Part shown: one piece after another, positions 8,338 through 16,100 of the stretch
Layout of the letters: every line of letters starts with the position of its first letter
Numbering within the stretch: the first letter of the stretch is position 1
NCBI GenBank assembly: GCA_900768625.1
Contig: CAAGDO010000047.1
Span: 1 to 52,998 of the forward strand
Direction: 5' to 3'
Source of the DNA: Bacteroidaceae bacterium
Lineage (GTDB): Bacteria; Bacteroidota; Bacteroidia; Bacteroidales; Bacteroidaceae
Length of the DNA stretch: 52,998 nucleotides
Program-made: the position numbers and the translations under genes
The notes under the pieces: generated by a model
Databases searched by the model: none
What the model was told of the DNA's origin: nothing
What the model saw: the letters and a program-made list of their open reading frames with translations, nothing else

Positions 8338-9102
8338 ATGAAGAACATCTATTTCCTTTCAGATGCCCATCTCGGCAGCAGGGCGATACCCCATGCCCGG
8401 ACACAAGAGCGCCGGTTGGTCAATTTTCTCGAAAGCATCAAGCATAAGGCCCAAGCCGTATATCTCATGGGCGACATCTTCGATTTCTGGTTTGAGTATC
8501 GCGATGTGGTGCCCAAGGGCTACACGCGTTTGCTCGGAAAAATCAGCGAACTGACCGACATGGGTGTGGAAGTGCACTTTTTCTGTGGCAATCACGACCT
8601 TTGGCAGGGAGATTATTTCGAGAAGGAATGTGGCATGATTGTGCATCACCACAATGAGGTGGTCGAGATTGGCGACAAGACGTTCTTCTTGGCTCATGGC
8701 GATGGTTTGGATGCCGACGACAAACGCTTTAAGTTTCTCCGCTCGGTGTTCCACAATAAGTTGTGTCAACGACTGTTCGCCGCCCTCCATCCCCGTTGGG
8801 GGGTGTCTTTCGGACTCGAATGGGCCAAGCATTCCCGCATGAAGCGCGAGAACGGACAGGAACCTCCCTATCAGGGGGAGGACAAGGAGGCCTTGGTGAA
8901 ATTCGCCAAGGATTATATGCACTCGCATCCTGACATCAACTATTTCATCTTCGGTCATCGCCATATCGACCTCGACCTGATGCTCTCACGTGACACCCGT
9001 ATTCTCATTCTGGGCGATTGGATCACGCTCTATTCCTATGCTGTGTTTGATGGGGTGCATATGTATATGGAGAGTTTCGTTGAAGGAGAAACGATACCTT
9101 AA
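8338..9102 (+). CDS. lpxH: UDP-2,3-diacylglucosamine diphosphatase
   Basis: With the ATG at 8338 the product is 254 residues. It has the calcineurin-like metal-binding set of LpxH: LSDAHLG (Asp9, His11), GDIFDFW (Asp46), GNHD (Asn85-Asp87), AHGDGLD and FGHRHIDL. LpxH removes UMP from UDP-2,3-diacylglucosamine on the cytosolic face of the inner membrane, giving lipid X for lipid A synthesis. An earlier in-frame start at 8227 would translate a repeat element, so I reject it. The nearness of that repeat to the start codon leaves only 14 bases of unique leader. Confidence 0.92.
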   Translation: MKNIYFLSDAHLGSRAIPHARTQERRLVNFLESIKHKAQAVYLMGDIFDFWFEYRDVVPKGYTRLLGKISELTDMGVEVHFFCGNHDLWQGDYFEKECGMIVHHHNEVVEIGDKTFFLAHGDGLDADDKRFKFLRSVFHNKLCQRLFAALHPRWGVSFGLEWAKHSRMKRENGQEPPYQGEDKEALVKFAKDYMHSHPDINYFIFGHRHIDLDLMLSRDTRILILGDWITLYSYAVFDGVHMYMESFVEGETIP

Positions 9103-9182
9103 GTTCCTTTCTGCGGGGGAATAATCTGCAAGAATGGAATGTACACCGCGTTTGACCCGTGTGGTACGGAATAGACTTAAAT

Positions 9183-9244
9183 GTGACATATGGCTCATCA
9201 TGCTTTGGCTTTAAGGGCATGATGGACCATGTGTCACCTTTTTT
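9183..9244 (+). terminator. Terminator of lpxH
   Basis: Long 21-base arms (9183-9203 and 9217-9237) pair with three mismatches and are followed by CCTTTTTTG. The rest of the 367-base gap up to 9469 holds only the promoter of the next gene. Confidence 0.88.
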
Positions 9245-9363
9245 GTTTCAATAGGGGTGAGGTAGAGGTGGATATTACGTAAATATACATTACTGAAACT
9301 TTGCGGATGAAACGAAGGGATGAACAAAAAGTAGATGGGTTTTTGAAAAATCCTTTCAAAATG

Positions 9364-9394
9364 TTTGTTCTGTGGAAAAATATCCCTACATTTG
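9364..9394 (+). promoter_or_regulatory. Bacteroidetes-type promoter of the first secreted protein
   Basis: TTTG (9364-9367) and TACATTTG (9387-9394) are separated by 19 bases. The predicted leader is about 70 bases. Confidence 0.78.
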
Positions 9395-9469
9395 TCAAAC
9401 GTAAGGAAGAAATCTTCCTTGATCAACCAAAATAACGGAAGAATAAACCAATCAAAAGATACCTGAAAT

Positions 9470-11434
9470 ATGGGAAAGACTTTACTCAAAAGATTTGTAG
9501 TGGCCTCGTTGGCCCTCACTGCAGCCAATATGCAGGCTCAGACGGTTGCCCAGTGGCAACCCAATCATCCCACTGTGCATACCACACCGATGATGCTTCT
9601 CACTCCGGCTTCAGAAGCCGCACCGAAGGCTCAGGCTCCCGCAAAGGCTGCCAAGGCTGTTGAACGCATCAATGTGGGTCTTTGCTCAAACGAAGCGATT
9701 ATCTATGAGTCGGACGGCGTGAGCCTCCAGCAGGATTGCAATGTGGGTTGCGCTGTGAAGTTCGACAAGAATCTGCTCTCCACTTATACCGGTGGCAAAA
9801 TCACAGCACTGCGCATCGGATGGAACACGCGTAACTATAAGCCCTCAATCACGGCTTTCGTTCGTAAGGACCTGAATGGTGAAAACCTGGCAAGTAAGAA
9901 GTTTACCCCGCAGACTCCTGTTGGATGGAACGAGGTGAAGCTCGACAAGAATTTGGATATCACGGAAGATCTCGACAGTCTCTTCCTCGGTTTCACGCTG
10001 AAGTTGGAAAAGGGTAAGTATATCCCGACGTTGTATCCCCACAATGTGGAGAACAGCTGTATCCTGGCTCAGGAGGGTGACGTGGATGCCAGTGGCAAGC
10101 AGATTTGGCGTCATCTGCCCGACTTGGGTCAGTTGGCCATCATGGCTGTGGTGCAGGACACTGATGGTAAGCTCCACAACATGGTGAAGTTGGCCAACTT
10201 CCGCTATGACGCCATCGTCAATGCGGATTCGGCTTCAACGACTTTGGCCTACTTGACGAACATGGGTTCGAACGAGGTGAACACCCTCGGTGTGGAATGC
10301 CGTCAGGGCGACAAGACATGGGAGTATGAGATGCAGTTGTCGAACTCCATACAGCCGGGCGCGACATCTAAGATTTCTCTCCCGCTCTATTGCTTCGGCA
10401 CAGGACGTACGGACTATTCCGTGAAATATGTCAACGGAGAGGATCCCCGCAAGTCATTCTCAACGACCCTTGACCAGATTGGTGTGCCCAAAGATGTGGC
10501 CAAGAAGTATGTTCACCGTCCGCTCATAGAGTTCTACACGAGTGAGAATAATTTCTACGGCCCGAGATTCTACGGCTACGTGAAGGAAGGCTTGGGTGAC
10601 CTGCAGAAGAAGTTTACCTTGGTGAAGGTGCACTGCGAGGACCAGTTCATGACGGGTACGGATGACGATGACGCCCTTCGTATGTATCTCGATTTTGTGG
10701 ACAACGACTCCATGCAGGTTTATCTGCCTGGTGTGAGCATCGACCGCAATGCCTACACGTGCAACCTCGCTGGACGTGGCATTGCAATTGACCACACACT
10801 CTATCCGCAGGCTGGCCAACAGATTTATCCTGTGATTCTGGAATATCCGACGTTTGCCGGTATCAGCGCTACAGGCTCCGTGGCCGATGATTTGAAGTCG
10901 GTGAGCATCGATGTGACGGGTGAGATTGCCGAAGGCGTGATGCCGAAGGATGAGCCCCTCTACGTGAGCGTTTACCTCATGGAGAACAACGTGAAGAGTA
11001 AGAGTCAGAAGTTCTACGGCGAAGAGGAAGAAGCCGAATGGGGCGGTGAGTACATCCATGACAATGTGATCCGTCGTCGTCTGACTCCGCTCTATGGTAC
11101 GAAGCTTGAGAAGAACTCAGGTCCCTTTACGATGCATCTCACCCAGCGTCTCTCTCCGAAATGGGATGCCAGCAAACTTTCAGTTGTAGCTTTCATCAAC
11201 CGTGGTTTGGAGATGCCTTCCAGCAAGCGTCAGGTGATCAACAGTACGGAAGCCGTGATCTCCGTTCCGCAGGGTATCACGAACGTGACGGGCGAAGACG
11301 AAGGCCGCGTAGTGGCTGTGTATAACCTCCAGGGCGTTGAGGTGCCTGTGGGCGTTAAGCCTGCAAAGGGTGTCTACCTCGTGAAGCGCATGGTGGGCGG
11401 TCAGATAAAGGTGAGCAAGGAATTCGTTCGCTAA
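9470..11434 (+). CDS. Secreted protein, Omp28-like paralogue lacking CxxC
   Basis: The 654-residue protein has a signal peptide (MGKTLLKRFVVASLALTAAN, cleavage near AQA) and a C-terminal tail (GVYLVKRMVGG...KEFVR) like type IX secretion sorting domains. The middle aligns by eye with the next gene. In that gene the conserved PLIEEFTSQRCPNCP opens a thioredoxin-like Omp28 region. Here the same place reads PLIEFYTSENNFYGP, so both cysteines are gone. It should be exported to the cell surface or beyond, but its activity is unknown. It has its own promoter and a terminator before the paralogue, so the pair arose by duplication but can be expressed separately. Confidence 0.8.
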   Translation: MGKTLLKRFVVASLALTAANMQAQTVAQWQPNHPTVHTTPMMLLTPASEAAPKAQAPAKAAKAVERINVGLCSNEAIIYESDGVSLQQDCNVGCAVKFDKNLLSTYTGGKITALRIGWNTRNYKPSITAFVRKDLNGENLASKKFTPQTPVGWNEVKLDKNLDITEDLDSLFLGFTLKLEKGKYIPTLYPHNVENSCILAQEGDVDASGKQIWRHLPDLGQLAIMAVVQDTDGKLHNMVKLANFRYDAIVNADSASTTLAYLTNMGSNEVNTLGVECRQGDKTWEYEMQLSNSIQPGATSKISLPLYCFGTGRTDYSVKYVNGEDPRKSFSTTLDQIGVPKDVAKKYVHRPLIEFYTSENNFYGPRFYGYVKEGLGDLQKKFTLVKVHCEDQFMTGTDDDDALRMYLDFVDNDSMQVYLPGVSIDRNAYTCNLAGRGIAIDHTLYPQAGQQIYPVILEYPTFAGISATGSVADDLKSVSIDVTGEIAEGVMPKDEPLYVSVYLMENNVKSKSQKFYGEEEEAEWGGEYIHDNVIRRRLTPLYGTKLEKNSGPFTMHLTQRLSPKWDASKLSVVAFINRGLEMPSSKRQVINSTEAVISVPQGITNVTGEDEGRVVAVYNLQGVEVPVGVKPAKGVYLVKRMVGGQIKVSKEFVR

Positions 11435-11458
11435 TCATCTTTGACCTTATCCCCATTT

Positions 11459-11519
11459 CATCAGTGAACCGGTGCTTATCCCGCACAAATCGGGGCTCCG
11501 GTTCTCTGATGGCTTTTTC
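11459..11519 (+). terminator. Terminator between the two secreted paralogues
   Basis: The arms at 11459-11472 (CATCAGTGAACCGG) and 11498-11511 (CCGGTTCTCTGATG) pair with one mismatch and are followed by GCTTTTTCT. Confidence 0.82.
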
Positions 11520-11546
11520 TAATATATATTGTATCCTCTCATTTTT

Positions 11547-13445
11547 ATGAAAAAGATATTCCTCACCCTCGCTTTTGCCTGCTCCGCACTGTGGGGCCAG
11601 GCTCAGGTGTACTACGGATATTCGCCCAATTCGGCTCCCGATGCTTCGCAAACGACAGCACTCGGTTCGGGAGAAAACGGCAACATGTGTATCACCGTGA
11701 AGCTCGACCCGACTTCCGACCCCGTGATGCAGCGCCTCAAGGGCAAGAAACTGCTTGGTGTGCGTTGCTATCTGCGTACGCCTTATGAGCAGGAGTTTGA
11801 CGAGCGTTCCTCTGTGACCGTCTATGAAGGCTCGTTGGAAGGCGCTCCTACCCGCAAGTTCGTGGACTTCAAGGAAGGTTGGAATGATGTGTATTTCGAT
11901 AATCCCATCACGATTTCCGATAAGCCGCTTTATGTGGGCTATCAGGTTATGGAGATGATTTCAAGTCCTTATCCTGCTGTGGCCTTTAGCCCTGTGACGG
12001 TTCCCAACAGTTGCTGGGTACGTCTTGGCCTTTCGGGTAAATGGCAGGAGTTCACCGACCGTGGCACACCATTGATTCAGGCCATTCTCGAGGATGATGC
12101 CCGTTCGGCCCTCGACCGTTCAGCTTATGCCCTCGTGGCCAGCGCCCCGCTTACCATGGCTCCTTCCCAGCCTGCGAGCATGCAGGTGTATGTGCGCAAT
12201 TTCTCTTCGGCTCCCGTTTCGAACATGCAGGTGCAGAGCCTTGGTCAAGGCGACAAGGAACCGAAGGCTGTCGACGTGGATTTCTCCACTCCGCTTGCTG
12301 CCTATGATGGACGCATGGTCAATCTGCAGGTGGCTCCGGGTAGCGAAGAAGGTCCTTCGCAGTGGCTCAGCCTGAACGTGGCCAAGATGAATGGCGAGGC
12401 CACGCAGACAGCTATGACGGGTACGACGAAGCATTACATCACGCGTGATGCCTATGTGCGCATCCCCTTGATTGAGGAGTTCACGAGCCAGCGTTGTCCG
12501 AACTGCCCCTATTTGGCTTACTATCTCGACATGGCCCGCGATGAGTTCCCCCATACGGCACTCTATGTGTCGCACCATTCGGGCTTTGCCAAGGATGCTT
12601 TCTCCACGAAGGCCGATGAGGATTTGCTCTATTTGTTCAATGATCAAGAAAAGGGTGCGTTCAATCCCGCCATCACTTATAACCGTTCATATCTTACGGG
12701 TGAGAATTTCTTGATGATGAACGCCCATAAGGAACCTTCGCCTTCCAACTATCTGGAGGACCTCACCGAGGCTTTGAATCAGCCTGCTATGGCCAAGGTG
12801 CTCGTCGATACGAAGGAAAATGGCGGTCAGCTGGAATGCACCGTAAGCGGACAGGTGAATCGTCACCTTGTTGCTGCGGGTACGCCGCTTTATCTGACGG
12901 CTTACCTTGTCGAGGACAGTTTGACAACGGCGGATTATCCGCAGGACGGACTGGATGTAGATGATATTCCTGCTGACCTCGTGGCCCGTTTCCGCCACAA
13001 TGGTGTGATCCGCCACAGCTTCACGACGACTTCAACGGGCGATCGTTTGGATTTCGATGGCGATGCGTCCTTCAGTGTGAAGTTCCCCGCTGTGACGATT
13101 TCCGATAAGTGGGCCTGGAAGAACTGCCAGGTGATTGCTTTTGTCCACAATTACGACCCCAACAATCTGCACAACAACACGATTCTCAATGCAGGTGGTA
13201 ATCGCGTGAACCACATCGCAACTGGTATCAATCAGGCCACTGCGGAGAATGCTGCAAATGTGGTCCGTGCATTTGCTGGTGCAGACCGTCGCCTTCGCAC
13301 TTCACAGCCTGTGGAAGGCCTTGTGGCTTACACCTTGAGCGGTGCGCGTGTCAACACGGCGCTTCCGTTGGCTCCGGGTGTATATCTTGTGCAGTGCCGT
13401 CAGGGAGGTCGCTTGCAGACTGCTCAGAAGGTCATCGTTCGTTGA
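11547..13445 (+). CDS. Secreted Omp28-like thiol protein with sorting tail
   Basis: Starting at the ATG at 11547 gives 632 residues with a clear signal peptide (MKKIFLTLAFACSALWGQAQ). A region near 303-390 begins PLIEEFTSQRCPNCPYLAYY and continues with a VSHHSGF motif, as in the Omp28-related family, which has a thioredoxin-like CxxC pair. The C-terminus (GVYLVQCRQGG...KVIVR) resembles type IX secretion sorting tails. A role in disulfide chemistry outside the inner membrane is plausible but unproven. The in-frame start at 11529 adds only a few hydrophobic residues and is less likely. It shares order and tail with the upstream paralogue, which lacks the cysteines. Confidence 0.82.
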   Translation: MKKIFLTLAFACSALWGQAQVYYGYSPNSAPDASQTTALGSGENGNMCITVKLDPTSDPVMQRLKGKKLLGVRCYLRTPYEQEFDERSSVTVYEGSLEGAPTRKFVDFKEGWNDVYFDNPITISDKPLYVGYQVMEMISSPYPAVAFSPVTVPNSCWVRLGLSGKWQEFTDRGTPLIQAILEDDARSALDRSAYALVASAPLTMAPSQPASMQVYVRNFSSAPVSNMQVQSLGQGDKEPKAVDVDFSTPLAAYDGRMVNLQVAPGSEEGPSQWLSLNVAKMNGEATQTAMTGTTKHYITRDAYVRIPLIEEFTSQRCPNCPYLAYYLDMARDEFPHTALYVSHHSGFAKDAFSTKADEDLLYLFNDQEKGAFNPAITYNRSYLTGENFLMMNAHKEPSPSNYLEDLTEALNQPAMAKVLVDTKENGGQLECTVSGQVNRHLVAAGTPLYLTAYLVEDSLTTADYPQDGLDVDDIPADLVARFRHNGVIRHSFTTTSTGDRLDFDGDASFSVKFPAVTISDKWAWKNCQVIAFVHNYDPNNLHNNTILNAGGNRVNHIATGINQATAENAANVVRAFAGADRRLRTSQPVEGLVAYTLSGARVNTALPLAPGVYLVQCRQGGRLQTAQKVIVR

Positions 13446-13493
13446 TGCGCCTTTTGGGGAGATAAGTTCTATATTTCCCGGCTGAATAGACCA

Positions 13494-13548
13494 TAAAGAA
13501 AAGCCCCCGCTTAGCATACATGTGAGCTAAGCGGGGGCTTTCTTTATG
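13494..13548. terminator. Bidirectional terminator
   Basis: The perfect 15-bp arms AAGCCCCCGCTTAGC (13501-13515) and GCTAAGCGGGGGCTT (13526-13540) are flanked by A-rich and T-rich tracts. It serves the converging genes on both sides. Confidence 0.93.
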
Positions 13549-13551
13549 TCC

Positions 13552-14127
13552 TTATTCCTTGTGGTCAAAGCAACTGTGGAGCGTCGTGAGAAGTTCCATG
13601 AAGAGGGCTTTCTGGTGTGCATTGAGGGTGTCCTGCGCTGCACGTTGTTTGAGGTACCACTGGTGTTGCTTGATGTCTGCAGGGCTGGTCGGGATGCCTC
13701 TCGAGCCGATGATGAATTCTGCATAGTCCGCACAGCGGCTGGCGTAGTGGCGGTCGGACAGGGTGAGGCTGCCGTCGGCTTCCCATTCGGCTGCAATGCT
13801 GTCGGGGGAGACGGTTGGAGGTTCGTTGGCCGCTTGGGCTGCTTGCCATCGGGCTTGCCAGGATGTGGAGCTGGAGACTGGAGAATCAGCCTCGTTGAGG
13901 TCGGCTTTCAGCATGTGAAGCCTGCCGTAGGCACTTTTGATGATGCCGTTGAGTTCACGGCGCGTGAGCTTTCCGCATCCAGCCAGCATGGCGTAGCGGG
14001 GATCATTGTGATGATAAAGGGCCACGTCGCGCACCGTGAGGAGTTGTACCCTTTGGCAACAGCGGAGGGCACGCAGACTCAATTGGCCCGTGGCGTAGAG
14101 TTCTTCAAGGGTGGTGTGGGGTGACAT
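13552..14127 (-). CDS. Uncharacterised protein with alpha-CTD-like N-terminus
   Basis: This 191-residue protein has no family I can name with certainty. Its first 65 residues (LSLRALRCCQRVQLLTVRDV, then CGKLTRRELNGII) resemble the helix-hairpin-helix fold of the RNA polymerase alpha C-terminal domain, which also recurs in small Bacteroidetes proteins. The remainder is helical, polar and rich in Ala and Gln, with no membrane segment. The overlapping frame on the + strand (13546-14124) is of similar length but reads like a shadow. The gene precedes yfcE-like in position only: yfcE, also on the minus strand, lies 57 bases upstream, so the two may be cotranscribed. Confidence 0.6.
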   Translation of the reverse strand: MSPHTTLEELYATGQLSLRALRCCQRVQLLTVRDVALYHHNDPRYAMLAGCGKLTRRELNGIIKSAYGRLHMLKADLNEADSPVSSSTSWQARWQAAQAANEPPTVSPDSIAAEWEADGSLTLSDRHYASRCADYAEFIIGSRGIPTSPADIKQHQWYLKQRAAQDTLNAHQKALFMELLTTLHSCFDHKE

Positions 14128-14184
14128 GTGTGGCTAGGAATAAGGAAGTGGTGCTATTGTTAAGTGACGGTCAAGTCATATTAC

Positions 14185-14733
14185 TTATAGGGTGAGGGAT
14201 TTGATGGCGGTGCCGTCGAGGGTGCGGAGGTTGAGGGTGCCGTCGTCGTAGGTGGCGAAAGTGGGTTGGTTTCCGCCCTTGGGGAAAGTGGGAGAGCCGG
14301 TGTTGAGGATGGCAGGACGGCCTTCCTGTGCAGCCTGCAAGGTATGGAGATGCGTGTGGCCGTAGACGAAGACATCACATGAGGGGGCTTTGGGGAGGTG
14401 CTTCTCGTTGTAGACATGACCGTGGGTGATGAAGAAGCGGCGGCCGTCGACGAGGAGAATGGAATAGGTTCCCTGAATGGGGAAATCAAGGAGCATCTGG
14501 TCAACTTCGGAATCACAGTTGCCGCGTACGCAGACGATGTGGGAGGTGCGGGCATTGAGACGTTCGGCTACGGCCTGAGGGTCAAGACCTTGGCAAAGAC
14601 CGTTCCGGGGACCATAGTTGAGTATGTCGCCCAAGAGAACGAGCATTTCGTAGTGGTTGGCGTCGTAGAAGTCGAGCACAGCTTCGAGAGCGGGGAGTGA
14701 GCCGTGGATGTCGGAGAGAAAGAGAAGTTTCAT
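14185..14733 (-). CDS. yfcE: YfcE-type metallophosphoesterase
   Basis: The 182-residue protein carries every metal-binding motif of the YfcE/MJ0936 phosphodiesterases: SDIHG (Asp8, His10), GDILNYGP (Asp36), RGNCD (Asn72), ITHGH (His104, His106) and YGHTH (His126, His128). Members hydrolyse model phosphodiesters with Mn2+, but the natural substrate is not settled. The start codon is the ATG of MKLLFLSDIHG. The uncharacterised gene at 13552-14127 follows on the same strand, and the GSCFA gene diverges upstream. Confidence 0.92.
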   Translation of the reverse strand: MKLLFLSDIHGSLPALEAVLDFYDANHYEMLVLLGDILNYGPRNGLCQGLDPQAVAERLNARTSHIVCVRGNCDSEVDQMLLDFPIQGTYSILLVDGRRFFITHGHVYNEKHLPKAPSCDVFVYGHTHLHTLQAAQEGRPAILNTGSPTFPKGGNQPTFATYDDGTLNLRTLDGTAIKSLTL

Positions 14734-14916
14734 TTGGAATGTGTGGATAGGGTAGGGGGTGTTGATAATCAGTGGCTGTCGAAGGGATAAATCGGGTTGA
14801 AGTGTCCCCTCGGCAGGGCGTTGCGAGGCACAAAGTTACGGCAAAGCATATGATGAGCAAAGAAAAGCGGATGTTTTTTGAGGGGGCGTGTCTACTGGCT
14901 TTGCAGGAAAAAGTTG

Positions 14917-14924
14917 TAATTTTG
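14917..14924 (+). promoter_or_regulatory. -7 box of the GSCFA gene
   Basis: TAATTTTG matches TAnnTTTG and lies 25 bases before the ATG at 14949. No TTTG at the proper -33 distance was found. It rules out the in-frame start at 14772. Confidence 0.55.
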
Positions 14925-14948
14925 CAAGAAACTAACAGATTTACCCTG

Positions 14949-15941
14949 ATGATGGAATTTCGTACTCCCGTGGCGCTGCCACCTTCGTTTCTTCAACTAG
15001 ACATTCGCTCCACGGTGATGCTCGCAGGTTCGTGTTTTGCCCAACACATGGCTGCCCGTTTGGCTGATGCTTTGCCCGATGGACAGGTTTGCGAACTTCC
15101 GCAAGGTGTGCTCTATAATCCGCTCTCGATAGCCGACAGTCTGGATGATTTGCTCAGCGAGAATTGGGACGCGGAGGCAGCAGAGAAACGCACGTTTCTT
15201 ACGGCGGAAGGAGATTGGCGTCATTGGGGATATTCCACGCTGACTTCTGATAGGGACCGTCAGCGTTTGCTGGCGAATCTGGAGAAACGTTGGAAGGAAA
15301 CCCGGGACGCGCTTCTGCGTGCAGATGTGCTGATGGTGACTTTCAGCACCGACCATGTCTACCGCTTGGCCGATGGACCGTTGGCGCATCAAGTCGTGGC
15401 GAATTGCCATAAGCAACCCGCTGCGCTTTTCCGCGAGGAAGTGGCAGATGCGGAAGAATGCATGGCCCGCTGGCGCGGAATTCTGGATCGCCTTTGGAAA
15501 ATCAGTCCGAAGAAGAAGGTGGTTTTTACATTAAGTCCTTACCGCTACGCGAAATGTGGCATGCATGGCAACGCACTCATCAAAGCCCGTTTGCTCTTGC
15601 TGATAGATGGTCTCTGCAAGGCCTATCCCGACAGGACGGCCTATTTCCCAGCCTATGAAATCATCACTGACGAATTGCGCGACTATCGTTTCTATGCTCC
15701 CGACATGTTGCATCCTTCGGATCAGGCGGTGGATTACGTGTGGGAACGTTTCCGCGAATGGACTTTTACGTCCGGATTGAAAAACTATGCAGCAGAACGG
15801 GGACGATTGCTTCGTATGCAACGTCATCGGCCGTTCCATTCTGAAGGGACGAGTTGGGAGGCGTTTAAGCAACGATTGCGTCAACAGGAGGAACGCGTGG
15901 CGCAGATGGAGCAAAATGCAGCCAAGTATGCAGATTCCTAA
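14949..15941 (+). CDS. GSCFA domain protein
   Basis: I start this at 14949 (a second ATG follows at once), giving 330 residues. The N-terminus contains the family's name motif, AGSCFAQHM near 27-35, followed by YNPLSI near 58. A mid-protein TFSTDHVYR, the TLSPYRY segment near 196-202, and YFPAYEIITDELRDYRFY with DMLHPS complete the GSCFA signature. Such proteins are distantly related to SGNH-type hydrolases and are often tied to exopolysaccharide loci. Here murF-alr follows instead. No signal peptide is seen. Confidence 0.85.
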   Translation: MMEFRTPVALPPSFLQLDIRSTVMLAGSCFAQHMAARLADALPDGQVCELPQGVLYNPLSIADSLDDLLSENWDAEAAEKRTFLTAEGDWRHWGYSTLTSDRDRQRLLANLEKRWKETRDALLRADVLMVTFSTDHVYRLADGPLAHQVVANCHKQPAALFREEVADAEECMARWRGILDRLWKISPKKKVVFTLSPYRYAKCGMHGNALIKARLLLLIDGLCKAYPDRTAYFPAYEIITDELRDYRFYAPDMLHPSDQAVDYVWERFREWTFTSGLKNYAAERGRLLRMQRHRPFHSEGTSWEAFKQRLRQQEERVAQMEQNAAKYADS

Positions 15942-15988
15942 AAAGGAAAATATCGAACAGTTTGCTTGTTTCGTTCTTCGGAATGTAG

Positions 15989-15996
15989 TACTTTTG
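15989..15996 (+). promoter_or_regulatory. -7 box of murF-alr
   Basis: TACTTTTG matches TAnnTTTG. A TTTG lies 24 bases upstream (15961-15964), slightly far for a -33 box. It supports the murF start at 16101 over in-frame starts near 15966. Confidence 0.5.
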
Positions 15997-16100
15997 TCGT
16001 GCATTCAACGATGTTTGTTGGATTTTTATATCCAACGAATCCGAACCTACGGATTCGGCAACATATATATAAAAAGAATAACTCACATATTGCTATCGTC

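Noticed and set aside
13546..14124. 192-codon open frame on the + strand
   Set aside because: It is opposite the minus-strand gene of equal length, which has an alpha-CTD-like motif, a better start and a partner gene upstream.
15966..16100. N-terminal extension of murF-alr
   Set aside because: The frame is open to 15966, but a -7 box at 15989-15996 lies inside it and the MurF homology starts at the ATG at 16101.
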